Assembly (NCBI GenBank): GCA_037962975.1
Contig: CM075672.1
Span: 125,164,001 to 125,228,000 of the forward strand
DNA: 64,000 nt
From: Clitoria ternatea
Taxonomy: Eukaryota; Streptophyta; Magnoliopsida; Fabales; Fabaceae
Direction of reading: 5' to 3'
Each line of letters starts with the position of its first letter. Positions within the stretch are counted from its first letter, which is position 1. The notes beneath the pieces were generated by a model, which made no database searches, was not told where the DNA came from, and saw only the letters and a program-made list of their open reading frames with translations. The position numbers were made by a program, and so were the translations under genes. This document shows, one piece after another, positions 22,951 through 33,904 of this stretch.

Positions 22951-23390
22951 TTCAAGTTCTAAATAAACTAACATACAACAAACTAAAAAACAATCTATAA
23001 AAGTAGTAAATAAACTACCATACAAGTAACATACAACATATGAGTTTTATGTACAAGCCAATTAACAAGCTACCAACTAAGAAACTTAAAACAAATTATT
23101 GTATACTTACTCATCTTTGACTGGCAGTGGGACCAGTATGGGAGGGGGGATGCCGGAGGTGGGGTCGCCTCGAGGCCAGGGTCCTCCAAACCAAGTGGTG
23201 AAGGAATGGTCTGCTGTGGTGGAGTGGTGCCTTACTGTGGGGTAGTCTGCTGTGGAATAGTGCGTCCAGGTGGTGAAGGAGTGGTGGTCTGCTATGTGGT
23301 GGTGGCCTGCTGTGGGGTGGGAGTCTCCAGATGGGATGCCGGGGTCCTCGAGCCACCACCCTGACAGAAGGGTATTCGATGTCCTGTCAT

Positions 23391-26300
23391 CTATGTATAA
23401 AGACATGAAAACAAATGTTAATCTCAGAATATAAAGATATGTATATATGTTTAATAACTACGTACTCTATGTCTATTTCAGTTTGAAATTCCCCCTTAGT
23501 TTCAGTGTCACTATGGCTACCTGTTTCAACAGGTTCCTCAATCTCCAAATCGTCCCTAGGCCGTTTTGATTGGGAGACAACATTTTTGTTAATGTGTTCA
23601 CCCCCCGTAGTGGCGAGTGTCCCATCCATTATCACTAGATTAATGTTGAACAACAAATGACTATCATTGAGCTCATTCACTGTAAGCTGATAAGCATCAT
23701 CAACCTTATCAGAGACATTATCAGTGATCTGACTTCGGGCCTTGGCCTTGATTACTGCGTATCAGTCTCAATGCCCTCCCAGGAAGTCCGTGTAATAAAC
23801 CTGCTCGGCTTGTTTGGGAAAAATAAAGGGATCAAACCCTTTATATCTACCGTTTTCTTAACTCAACTAAGTCGTAGTTGTTGTCAACCTTGGTTCCTAC
23901 ACTGATTGTGTTGTCGTACCAATCACTCTTGAATAGAACGATATCTCTTCTTAGTCGTCTATGGAAAGAAACTTCAATAATCTCTATCAGCACTCCATAA
24001 AAGTCTTCCTCTAACTGTCCGGCTGTGCCTTTAACATAAACCCCATAGTTATGGGTACGTATCCCTTCACTCCATTAAAAAATGTTAAATTTGTAGCCGT
24101 TTATGTAGTAAATGGGCCATTTTTTAACAGTTTTCACCGGCCCCCAAGAAAGGCCTTGGAGTAAGGGATCTTCAATATGGTTGTTAGGGTCTTGAATCTA
24201 TGTACAGCATAACACATAGGTCATCGTTAGATACCTAACATTAGAAGTACAACTAAAAACCATATGGTATATGGGTCTTACGTGTTGTGCAAACCAATCG
24301 ATGAATTTGGATGATACCTCACTATGAATTTGGTCATCAGTTATATCATTTTGCTCAAGTTTTAGTATATCTGCATATAAGCTATTTATAGAACAAAAAT
24401 ATAGATACAATAAAAGCTAGTTTAGAATGTAAACTACAAGTTGCTGACTTACTCAAGATAGGGTTCCACTTCTGGGCAATTTAGAAGAATGTACGAGTGA
24501 GCAGCCTTTCGATCTTTCTCATCAATGTAACATTTTGTGACATTGCCCCCTGGACGACCGGGATAGTTAAAAATTGAAATTTGATCATCCAGCACTTTGT
24601 GAGTGGCCACCCCAAGATTGCGGGGAATTCTACTCATTCTAGTTTCTATCTCTGTCGGAAAATAGAAAGAAGCAAAAGTGGTCATTTCTTCCACTAAGTA
24701 TGCCTTGCAAATTGATGCTTCAATGCACGCTTTGTTTGACACTTTGTCTTTTAAAAAGCGTAAGAATCTAGAACAACGTAAACAAATGTTAAGTTACAAA
24801 ATACTATTATAGGAAACTATCTTTTCAATGAAATTAAATAGTTTTGGTGTTCACCTTTTGAATGGATACATCCAACGGTACTGCACTAGGCCACCAACTA
24901 AGGCCTCGTACGGTAGATGGATAGGCAGGTGCTCCATCGAGTCAAAAAAACTTGGTGGGAAAATCTACTCTAACTTAGAAATCAAGACCAGGATACTTTC
25001 TTCCATCTTCATAAGTTTCTCCTTAGTTAACGAAGTTGTCGTCAACTCCTTAAAGAAGTGACTCAACGTAACCAGCGGTTTCCAAATAGGTTTCGGTAAG
25101 GCATGAAACACGTACGGCAGTAGTTGTTGCATAAACACATGGCAATCATGAATTTTCATGCCAAACACCCTACCCTCCTTCACGTCGACACATCTACTTA
25201 AGTTAGAAGCAAATCCATCAGGCAGGGTCAACCCATTCATCCACACACACACAACAAGCTATTGAGGTCTAGTTAAAACATATTTTATGTGCGGTTTAAA
25301 CATTCTTCCACGTGCCACATCCCTCAATTCCAACGCCTTCCTAGAACATCAAATTAGAAGGTCTAGACGACTCTTCTCGTTGTCCTTTGTTCTCCTTTTG
25401 ATGTCTACTACAGTGTCAAAATTGTTCATGAAAACATTTTGTTCAGTATGCATGACATCAATGTTATGTCTAAGTAATAAGTCTTTCCAATATAGCAATT
25501 CCCATAAAATACTCTGCTTCACCCAGTGGTGTTCCTTTCCATAACCCGTAAACTCCTTAACACTTTTATCCCAGATGTACGGATACTCTTCGACTCTCTA
25601 CTAAACTCGTGCATCGGATAACCTATAGGGTGGAGGTTCATTAACAACCTTGTTCTTCTTAAAAGCGGTTTTGTTTCTCCTGAACGGGTGATCCAATGGT
25701 AGAAACTTTCTATGACAGTTAAAAAAACTTGTCTTGCCACTAACAGGGAGTGATTCATCCCTGGTATATTCCATGCATACATGGCAAGCAAGCTTCCCAA
25801 ACATTGACCATCCAAAAAGCATACCATACGCCTGGAAGTCGTTAATGGTCTACATTAAAATAGCATGCATGATAAAATTATTCTTCAAGCATCATATGCC
25901 ATCACCCCGACATCCCACAATTGTAACAACTCTTCAACCAACGGTTGCAAAAACACGTCTATTTTTACCTATGGATTTTTGGGTCTTGGAACCAGTACAG
26001 ATAGAAACATGACCTCCCTCTTCATACACATATCAGGAGGCAGATTGTATAGGGTCAGTATGACTGGCCAACAAGAGTACGCTCTTCTGTATTGACCAAA
26101 CGGGTTGAACCCATCAGTACATAAGCTAATTTGTACATTGTGCGGCTCGCTTAAAAAGTCTAGATATAGCTCATCCAAACACTTCCATGCTTTCCCATCG
26201 GAAGGATGGCACAGAAGACCTCTTGTGTTTGGTTCAGAGCATGCCAATGCATGTGTTTTGCCGTGAACAATGAGGCGTACAGGCGTTGAAGACGTGGTGT

Positions 26301-27155
26301 TATGGGGAAGTACCATATTTTCTTCCTGGTCGTCCTAGTTACCTTCCCTCTTCTTTTAACGATTTTGTAGCGTTCCTTATTACAATATACATATTTTGTG
26401 ACACTCTTGTCTGCAAACTCATTTTTGAACAGCATATACCCGCCAACACAACACTCTATCTTCACACAACCCAACCCCAGGTTTGCCACTCTTTTCTTTG
26501 CATGGTACAGGTTTGATGGCATTCGATGATTACTAGGTATAGTGGAACCCATCAGATCGACCATCCTAGTAAAACAACCTCGTGAAAGATTATAATCTAC
26601 CTTTAGGCTTAAAGCAGCTAGGGAAACGGATAATTCAGTGTGACTCTCGTACCCATCCCATAATGGAGTTTGAGCCACTGCCAACAAATCATAAAATCTC
26701 TTCACCTCCGGATTAGGATCCTCCTCTACATTTTCATCCTTATTCCCTGCTTGATCATCATGTTCTAAAACACGCCCGGTGGAGGGTCCAACATGATCCA
26801 TCACCATCTGCTCTATGTTATTGTACGTATCCCTGTTTCCTTCGACCTCAGAGTAAGACTCTTGCACGGTTATAGTTGATGGCCTCGCCAGTAACTGCTC
26901 ACCATGGTAATAACAGTAGTAGTATCTTTCCATGAACCCCTTCTCACTTAGGTGGCACATGACATCACCCACATATTCAAAACTCATGCATTTACACCTT
27001 GAGCATGAACAACGAATATTATGAGCTTCAAAACTAGGCGTGTTCGCTGTAGTGAACAGAATGAACTCCAACAGCCCCATCATAAACTCCCCAGTCACTC
27101 GCCGACTACGATCTAGCCGGTTATACATCCATCGCCGATTTGCTGGAACCTCCAT
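23391..27155 (-). pseudogene. TNP2-type CACTA transposase gene
   Basis: The N-terminus (ATG at 27155) has a Cys/His-rich transposase-associated domain (RCSCSRCKC, then VMCHLSEKGF). The TNP2 domain follows: YFPITPRLQRLYAS, a frameshift near 26200, HPSDGKAWK, LCTDGFNPFG, SCWPVILTLYNLPP, KLACHVCME, HRKFLPLDHPFRRNK and NIDVMHTEQNV. A DUF4218-type part (KIHDCHVFMQQLLPYVF, near 25120) and a DUF4216-type part (KWPIYYINGYKFN, RRDIVLFKSDWYD, 23900-24160) complete it. Stops at about 25973, 25600 and elsewhere and at least two frameshifts destroy it. A donor-like GTACGT near 23463 and acceptor before 23390 suggest splicing into the second gene. Confidence 0.9.
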
Positions 27156-27684
27156 TCATGATATTTAACTAGTAGAGTTCTAGTTACTTTGATTTAAACA
27201 TTATGTGACTATCGTTCATGAATCACTCTCTATCTTTTTGATGTTGCAAGTTGGTGGGGCCCTATCCTATTCGGGATGAATATGCAACCATCCGTAGTCC
27301 GTCAATGTTGTTTATGGTCTATCTTGACTTATTGATGTTCATTTGAAATTTCTGCAGCATTTCACATTGGTCCCCGAGTACACAGAGATACATGCAGTAT
27401 GAAACACCACACGCAGACATGCACCCGAAGACGATACGAAACATATTAATCGAAATTCGAAATGGATATCAATAATACAAGATAGATCCCAAACAACAGC
27501 GATGTGTTATGCCCTACAGGTTACAAATTCATCCCAAACTGTCCAACTAGGACAATTCAAGATCCAGCACAACACGGTATGTCAGCCAGTTGTCTTGAAA
27601 CTTGAACAGGAAGCTAGTGGGTACAGACATGACTAAACCCTACATTGTTAAACTTTAATATACTTTTTTATGCCCCTAAACCAG

Positions 27685-27955
27685 GGAGCCTACTGAAATT
27701 TTGGTAGAGTCTCCCCTGTAAACTAGACATTTCCAAATTTTTTATAATGCTCTGCTACACATAGAAGACATCCTAGTACAGTTCAATATATATCTACGAC
27801 TAAACCCTACTTTGCTAATCTTGAATTGAGTTTTTATGTACCTAAAATAGGGAGCCTACCAAAATTTTGACAGAATCTCCCTTGTAAACTAGACATTTCA
27901 AAATTATAAAAATGCCCTGTTACACACAGAAAAGTTTCCAGTACAGTTCAATATA
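27685..27955. repeat. Dispersed ~110-bp repeat, copies 2 and 3 in tandem
   Basis: Two copies (27685-27790, 27848-27955), about 163 bp apart, share gggagcctac..aaattttg, ctcccctgtaaactagacat and cagttcaatatat with copy 1 at 22841. Confidence 0.8.
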
Positions 27956-27999
27956 TAACTACAACTTGCATAAACAAATTAAGGCAATCACCACCACAA

Positions 28000-28215
28000 C
28001 CTAGTAAGCTCTGCTCTCCACTAGTAGACAACATTACACATGCATACATAAAACACATGTTATCAGCACACGAAACTAATGCCTAATGAGCTCTGCTCTC
28101 CACTAATAAACAATAATACATATGTACACTTTTAACACATGTTATTAGCACACATAAGCAATGCCTAATGAGCTTTGCTCTCCACTGACAAACAACAATC
28201 AACATGCATACACAA
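28000..28215. repeat. Tandem ~77-bp repeat, three copies
   Basis: Units begin ctag/taatgagctctgctctccact and continue with acacatg...acacatgtta. Copies start near 28003, 28082 and 28161. Confidence 0.8.
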
Positions 28216-28260
28216 TCATCATAGGTTACAGATCATGAGAAAATTAGCATAAGGGGATTA

Positions 28261-28338
28261 CCTGGAAAAGTGACACAATTATAGAGACGAAGCTGAAGAG
28301 AAACGATCAGAGACCACACGGCGTGTAGATCTGCATGG
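28261..28338 (-). other. Possible 5' non-coding exon of the transposase gene
   Basis: On the minus strand, a pyrimidine-rich stretch ending GCCATGCAG is followed by ATCTACACGCCG..., which ends TTTTCCAG before GTAATCC. Acceptor and donor bracket a 70-80 bp exon with no long frame. Confidence 0.35.
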
Positions 28339-28555
28339 CAAACAAAAAAGAGGTTGACATGTTATAAATTTTTTGTTTTGAAAAGCAAAATTGAAAAGGC
28401 AATTGATCCTGACATGTTATAATTTTTTCCTTTAATGAATCCAAGACTAATATATCCTAACTATTCTTTAAAATGCTAGAGAAGGTATTTTGTCCAACAC
28501 TAATTTTTCCTTCTGATCATGTCTTGGCCTATATCAATTTTTTTACATCAATTGC

Positions 28556-28850
28556 AGAAATAGACAAGTCCACAAAAAATGCCTTTACTTTGGAGGAACA
28601 CAACAAACTCATGGATGGGGAAAAAATGAAATTCGCTCAACTCCAAGATGAGTATGTCAAGACCAAGGCTTTACTTGAAGCATCAAATCAACATAGATAA
28701 TAAATTTATGAAGAGGTCTCTAATCTAAAGGCAATGCTCCATGAAAAGGAAACCCAATTAAAATCTTCTGAGTTGGAGATGTTGAAGATAGAGACTCGTA
28801 TTGGTGATCTAAAGACAAGTATGTCGGAGGCTGACATGACCTTCAAGGAG
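28556..28850 (+). pseudogene. Coiled-coil gene fragment
   Basis: After an acceptor-like ttgcag (28552-28557) the frame reads EIDKSTKNAFTLEEHNKLMD, then a Leu/Glu/Lys-rich heptad pattern with two stops near 28699, then EVSNLKAMLHEKETQLKSSE and LKIETRIGDLKTS. It is predicted to be a coiled coil. The parent gene was not recognised. It could come from a host gene or from the coiled-coil segment of a gag-like element such as the one at 36389-37044. It runs straight into the CAP-G2-like fragment without a visible boundary. Confidence 0.45.
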
Positions 28851-29092
28851 ACTCGTCTTGGTTCGGTGTGTGATTTCTCCATTGTATTTGAAAACCAAGG
28901 ACAGGAGGAAGTTCTTGGCGTTTATCTTTGGGTTAAGTCTTCAGCATAGGAGGGAATTATTAGCGATGATTCATTCACAGATACCGTTTAGAAGGAAATC
29001 GGTGCTGGAGGCTTATGGGGATATTTTGTTTCAGGAGTGGAAAGTTACGTAAGGTGATTCATGGAATGAAATTGAGAGTGAAGTGAACGGGG
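28851..29092 (+). pseudogene. Captured condensin-II subunit G2 (CAP-G2)-like exon
   Basis: The frame from 28851 reads VRCVISPLYLKTKDRRKFLA, FIFGLS, then HSQIPFRRKSVLEAYGDILF and EWK. After a stop (TAA at about 29050) it continues as GDSWNEIESEVNG up to a donor-like GTATGT. From memory this follows a conserved stretch of plant condensin-2 complex subunit G2 proteins (NCAPG2/HEB family); no alignment could be run. It holds about 80 codons of a protein of over 1000 residues, with one in-frame stop, so it is a dead fragment carried by the CACTA element. Confidence 0.6.
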
Positions 29093-30515
29093 TATGTATA
29101 TATTTTTTCAATTTTAAGTTTTATTTTTTAAATTAAATTTAAAGAATAATTTTAAATTCAAGATTGAAAATAAAAAAAATTAAAACCTTATTTGACGTGA
29201 TCAATATTTTTTGGTTTTAGATGATAGTTTTGAATCTGTTTTAAAAATATATTAAAAAAATTAAAACTATTTCATTTAAACATTATTTTGTTTTAAAAAT
29301 CACAAATCAGCCGACAACACCCCAAGCTTGAGGTGTCCAATAATACACAAAGACAAACTCTATATTGAAAAAGGTGTATGTATAGATATAAAGTGTGTTA
29401 ATGTGTCTTATACACTGTAAAATTGATTTTAGCTTAAGATTTACTCTCAATTTTTTTATCCAACTATTCAAAGGTTTGTTCTTTTTTAAAGTTTTATTTT
29501 CTATGGATTATTATTGCATGAGAATAATAAATATTTATCAATTTCATTTACACTTATTTTTATATAAAATTAGCAATATCTTTTGGGATGACAAGTATAG
29601 TAACTCATTTTTACATGCATAAATATATAGCATTCATCAGTTAGATACCATCAAAATAGAGGTTATCAATATATGAACTACCTAGGAAACTGATGTAGTG
29701 TGACCAGGATCTAATAAGATTAGCATCAAGTAAATAATCACAATTTTTTGCAATCAACTCAAATCAGAGAAGAAAGGTATATTACATGAGACACAATTCT
29801 ATACACATATATTTTTAATAAAACAAACATATAGTTAATCCACCTATAACCAAGCTACAATACCTAAAAAGCAAATCCAAAGTATCTGCACCTCTCAATG
29901 CCTAACAACCCCAATTCTCTCAAAATGAGAAGATGTTCTCCTCTTTCTTAGCCTGAAAAACCAACAAATATCAATAACTAACCAACTAGATAGCTAGTTA
30001 GCTCTAACTAATTATTCTACTACTAATGCTGGGTATTCAACCAAATAGGATGCATATGGAGTGAGCAAGTGACTATGTGAAGTCTCTGTATCAAAACAAT
30101 GAAACAAAGTTATAGAATAATTAAATTTACTACAAAGATTGAGTGTTGTTGAAGCTCCTTGGAAAAATTAAAATGAAAATAATGAAACAATCTAATAGGA
30201 TGCATTTAGTATGACTCATGTAGTTCTTTTTCATTTAACCTTATTAACACTTAAAAGTCTTTTAGTGGTAGGGTTCTTATTTAATAAAGGTTAAAGATCA
30301 AGTCTCTCCATCTAGTTCTTTTGTCGAATAATTGGCCTACAGATTTAGTAAATACTAAATAGTAAATACTGCTTAAAATTCCACAAAAAGCTGCAGGATC
30401 AAGGTTGTGCCTTGTTTAGTGAATATGAATCTACCTTCTTTGATGCCTTGCACTTTCCCTATGCAATTTTATTACTGGACATGATCTTCTGTGACATTTT
30501 TACCTATGTTTACAG
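29093..30515. other. AT-rich intron-like DNA within the CACTA element
   Basis: No coding signal or clear repeat. It may be intron carried along with the flanking captured exons. The 75-residue frame at 29395-29622 is Phe/Ile-rich chance sequence. Confidence 0.5.
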
Positions 30516-30578
30516 GTTGCTCTCGCAGTACACAATAGATCTGTGGAAATGGTAGAGGCCCTATACACTATGAACAGG
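30516..30578 (+). pseudogene. Captured 63-bp exon, gene unidentified
   Basis: A perfect acceptor (tatgtttacag) and donor (GTAATT) enclose exactly 21 codons reading VALAVHNRSVEMVEALYTMN plus Arg. Length and splice sites argue for a real captured exon. The gene was not recognised, and it need not belong to the SABRE-like fragment downstream. Confidence 0.45.
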
Positions 30579-31501
30579 GTAATTGTAGTACAAGCTTCAA
30601 CAGCTTGAGTTATTTATTGATGTTTTTTGTAATGCATGCACTACATATTCATGATTCTCTTTGAAATAAGAATCCAAAATAGACACTAAACGTTCAAATA
30701 CACTTGCAACTTTGAAGTGATTTATTTATTGTATTTTCTATGGCTAAGGGAGTTAGTAACGACTTCCTTATGAAATTGTTGAACTGGTTTTTGGATACTG
30801 TAGAAGTGGAATACAATATTTGACAGTGAGATTCTATGTTTTGTTATCAAATAATGCACCCTTTGGGCTGAATGAGGGGCATCCTTGGTTGACTAGAAGA
30901 TAATTCTTTTTGGGTACTAGGTGTTTGGGAAATAATTGAAACTCTACTCTGTAACGCATATATCTTAGGTGTCAAGAATTAACTCTTGAAGAAGGTTCCT
31001 TACCTTAGGCTTACTCTCTTTAGAAGTGCCCTGAATGTTAAAGTTGGTGTAATGCTTAGATTTTCAAGAATTGTTCTCACCTAACTGTTTCCATTATATT
31101 ATTCTTCTAGGGAGTGCCTATTGCCATTATTTTTTATCTAAAATATCCTTAGTCCTAATTGTTAATCACACTAATAGTTTAGAGATATTACATGAAAGTA
31201 AAGTGAAGGGGAGTGGCAATAAACATCATAAGATCCAGAGAAATTGATAGGTGACCAAATGATGTTCCTTGTGAAGGAATGGAGATGCTATGAATGAATT
31301 CCTGCATTTTTGCATCAAGCTATATCACATTGATGATTGATATTTTTTTCTTTTTGCCCTGGAGCAATTGACGATAAAATACTATGTTCTATGTTTTAAG
31401 ATTGAATATTATGTTGAAGTTACTTTGTTTTTTCTATAAATAATTTGTTAGAGACTTTGAACAATAATGTTCCATGATTTTGATTATGCATCTTATTGCA
31501 G
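30579..31501 (+). other. Intron-like stretch between captured exons
   Basis: T-rich, no coding signal. It starts with a donor and ends with a pyrimidine-rich acceptor (ttattgcag). Confidence 0.4.
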
Positions 31502-31612
31502 ATTTGCTTCTGGGTTACTGGCTTGGGTTTTGAGCCGGATTTAGGAGCATCGGTTGGATTTCGTGTTGGTGGATGGAAATGTTTAAGGGATGTGGTGCTT
31601 AAGTTTAAAAAG
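31502..31612 (+). pseudogene. Captured SABRE/KIP-like gene fragment, exon a
   Basis: Between an acceptor (ttattgcag) and a donor (AAG|GTTTGT) the frame reads GASVGFRVGGWKCLRDVVLK and FKK. Just upstream the LLAWVLSRI segment is in another frame, so one or two bases are missing near 31545. This is the N-terminal, membrane-proximal region of plant SABRE/KINKY POLE proteins (Fmp27/Hob family of large lipid-transfer proteins), as remembered from the family. The frameshift and isolation show it is dead. Confidence 0.75.
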
Positions 31613-31962
31613 GTTTGTTGTTGCCCTCTTTCAATGACTTATCTTATTATTGAAATTTGAAGGGTATTTGGGGGTTTACATTATGCATCTTATCAGAGGC
31701 TATAGTGAGATATTGAATAACTAAATTGTTATGCTTATATCCCACACCTTTTGTGTGGATTTCATCTTAAATAATTTTTCCCTCCAACTTTTCTCACAGC
31801 TTCTGAAATCTATGGGCAACTTTGTTCAGCTTTCTTTTATGCAGCCATACCCTATGAATCCTACTTAAAATCCTCTCTTATTCTATTGAGTTGTCATGTT
31901 TCTTTCTATTATCGGAGTCTATAGGGGCTCATGGCAATATTTTTGTTGATTTATACTTGTAG
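31613..31962 (+). other. Captured intron of the SABRE/KIP-like fragment
   Basis: T-rich, beginning GTTTGT and ending ttatacttgtag. It is retained between the two exons, so the capture was from genomic DNA and not from a spliced transcript. Confidence 0.65.
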
Positions 31963-32109
31963 GGTGCAGTTGAATCTGTTTCTATTAGTGAAATTAAACT
32001 CAGCTTACGCCAATCCTTGGTTAAACTTGGTGTGGGTTTCATGTCTCGGGATCCAAAGTTGCAAGTGTTAATATGTGACTTAGAAGTTGTTATGAGGTCT
32101 TCAAATATT
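31963..32109 (+). pseudogene. Captured SABRE/KIP-like gene fragment, exon b
   Basis: The frame reads GAVESVSISEIKLSLRQSLV, then KLGVGFMSRDPKLQVLICDL and EVVMRSSN. It is open throughout and continues exon a in the correct order and phase. This matches the most conserved N-terminal block of SABRE/KIP proteins. The full protein exceeds 2000 residues; about 85 codons remain in the two exons. Similarity stops after RSSN. Confidence 0.8.
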
Positions 32110-33240
32110 AATTAAAAATGCAATCCAGAAAAAACAATAGCAGACTAGTATATTTAAACAAATAAAAATTATGAATGAGTATTTTTGGTTTTATGACCCA
32201 TGTTAAGACATATTTTATCAAACAGCACAGGCGCAAGGCTTCAGCATTGAAAACGAGTTCATATTCATAAAAAGTTTGCTTCAAGTCTATGAAAGTTAAT
32301 AGTTAGTATTGCATATCAAAATAGAAACAATTAACAGTTAATTGATATGGATATATATAGATTTATGAATTTGTTGCTAATCCACTTATACTAAAAGACC
32401 TATGAATTTGTTTACAATATGTTATATAAAACTAACTTTAAGAGACTCTCAAGCTGGACCTATAGTTAAATCTAGGCAAATCAGACTTGAGCTTCATATT
32501 TTTTAATGGATTAGACTAAGTCTACCAAAAAAAACACTAGCCATCCTAACTTTTTTTATATTTAAATTTGGATATTTGGTATGTGTACTACTAAATTCTA
32601 ATAAAACTAAACGAATACTACCATACACCATACATAAATAATTAGAGTCTCTCTCAATCGTTAAAATTCAATGTCTTTATCATGGTAATTAATTTTTGGC
32701 TCATATCCAATCAAAGTATACCAAAATTAAACTAAACCAAATGAGAATAAATTGAAAATGTTAACTTCATTGATTTCTTCATTGTCTAGTTAGACAAATA
32801 ATTAACAGAGATAGAGACAAGAAGCATAGGAGGGCCAAAAGAGGTCAATGATGAAAGAGATAGAGAATAAAAAGGTTAGTTTCTACAACAGCTTTATATC
32901 ACTAGAAGTGGAAGCTGGTAGGTGAAAGAAAGGGATCAAGAATAGATTTGAAGTTTGCATGTTTAAATAGGACCATTTAATAAAGAATGGTTTTGCTTAA
33001 AAAGAAACTCAGGTGGTAAACCATAAATATTCAATCAGATCTAGCTATAAATCTTATTATTAGCCTTAAATCTAAAATATAAGCTCCCAAATGTTAGCTT
33101 GGAGAAGCAATCAAAGATGTCAATAAAGGACAAAACAAGAAAACAAGGAGAACAACTACTGTGTATAATCATATTCAGTAAAGCAGGGGCCATGTGGCAA
33201 TTAAGATGAATTGAAAAGCAAAGCATGTGTAGTATAGTGT
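32110..33240. other. Unassigned DNA upstream of the PsaH fragment
   Basis: AT-rich with no coding. The last few hundred bases may be the captured PsaH promoter region. The minus-strand open frame at 33041-33226 is not convincing. Confidence 0.4.
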
Positions 33241-33409
33241 AGTGTAATGATCATAGAGAGAAGAGAAGAAGGGTGAAAGCATGGCTTCTCTACCAAGCTT
33301 GGTTGCTGTTCAACCAGCTTTTGTAAAAGGTCTTGCTGGAAGTTCCCTTACTGGAACTAAGCTTTCTTTCAAATCCTCTTGCCTAACTTTTAAACCCAAT
33401 AATTTTAGA
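33241..33409 (+). pseudogene. psaH: Captured PsaH first exon (photosystem I subunit VI, transit peptide)
   Basis: The ATG at 33281 begins MASLPSLVAVQPAFVKGLAG, then SSLTGTKLSFK and SFKP-like residues up to NNFR (about 43 codons). It then leaves the family sequence and meets a stop 5 codons later. This is the plastid transit peptide of nuclear PsaH, including its conserved AVQP and KGLxGSSLxGTKLSxK segments. A purine-rich leader (agagaagagaagaagggtg) precedes the ATG, as in expressed leaders. The mature photosystem I protein part is absent, so this is first exon plus leader only. Confidence 0.78.
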
Positions 33410-33596
33410 TATTTAATTGAAATATAACTAATTAACTAGTCTAGATTCCACAACAGCATTACATTAATCATATTCAGTTATTTTTGAAAGCATATAGCTA
33501 GTTTTTGGTGAAAAGAAAAAATACTGAAAAAAGCTTTTTATCTCTTATTCTCAATAGGTCTGTATGAACATAACAAGCTAGAGGGAAGAAGCAATG
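33410..33596. other. Short unassigned stretch
   Basis: AT-rich; possibly the start of the PsaH intron. Nothing else seen. Confidence 0.35.
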
Positions 33597-33900
33597 GCTT
33601 ACCAAAGTGAGGTCGTAGGCTCTGCTATCCAAGACAGAGGTCTCGTCAGAGGTTGCCGGAGTATCGTGCGTCGCGTCGAAAAGGGGAACGATGAGGGAGA
33701 CTGAGAGATAGTTAGGTCACGTTGACTTAGAGGCCGTGGTAGAGAGTTCGAGAAATAGAGAGGGTAAAGCGAGGGAAAGGAAACTTAGATTAGGGCCAGA
33801 GAAAGAGGAGAAGGTGAGAGGGGAAGGTGACTAGAGGGAATCTAAGAGAGAGGGGATTAGGGCACAATAGAAACTGAGGGAGGGGAAAGGTGAGCGTGAA
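33597..33900 (-). other. Possible first non-coding exon of the transposase gene
   Basis: On the minus strand a CT-rich leader-like stretch ends CCTCACTTTG before GTAAGCC. It lies directly inside the subterminal repeats, where CACTA transcripts start. If right, all captured exons lie in the intron between this exon and the one at 28261. Confidence 0.4.
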
Positions 33901-33904
33901 TAGG

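Larger units (their letters stand above)
21541..23390 (-). pseudogene. Ptta/En/Spm-type (TNPA-like) gene remnant
   Basis: A candidate ATG at 23390 starts a Pro/Thr/Gln-rich low-complexity region (to about 23110). Next come FKGQWDGPYISWIDAGKV (about 22710), QRDYQWAKGMIDEI..VLATKTSKI (about 22560), a WIP..VHWDG block, VSARNKANRAVDAAA (about 22370), HRDPSLFEVMQMTKK (about 22200), then GGMNKKGRIFGLSNVGMQLE (about 21890) and a coiled-coil tail of RRAEED repeats. This order fits plant Ptta/En/Spm transposase-like proteins. Splice signals (GTAAGT after 22672) separate exons. Stops after ASA at about 22155 and in the tail break it. Confidence 0.75.
27156..28250 (-). other. 5' untranslated/intron region of the TNP2 gene
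   Basis: No coding signal on either strand. It contains two of the three ~110-bp repeats and a short tandem array, listed separately. Confidence 0.6.

Noticed and set aside
26286..26516. Plus-strand frames over the TNP2 region
   Set aside because: They are antisense shadows of the transposase coding strand.
33281..33427. A functional small plastid-targeted protein
   Set aside because: Only the PsaH transit peptide is present before a stop, and the mature protein is absent; it is better explained as a captured exon.
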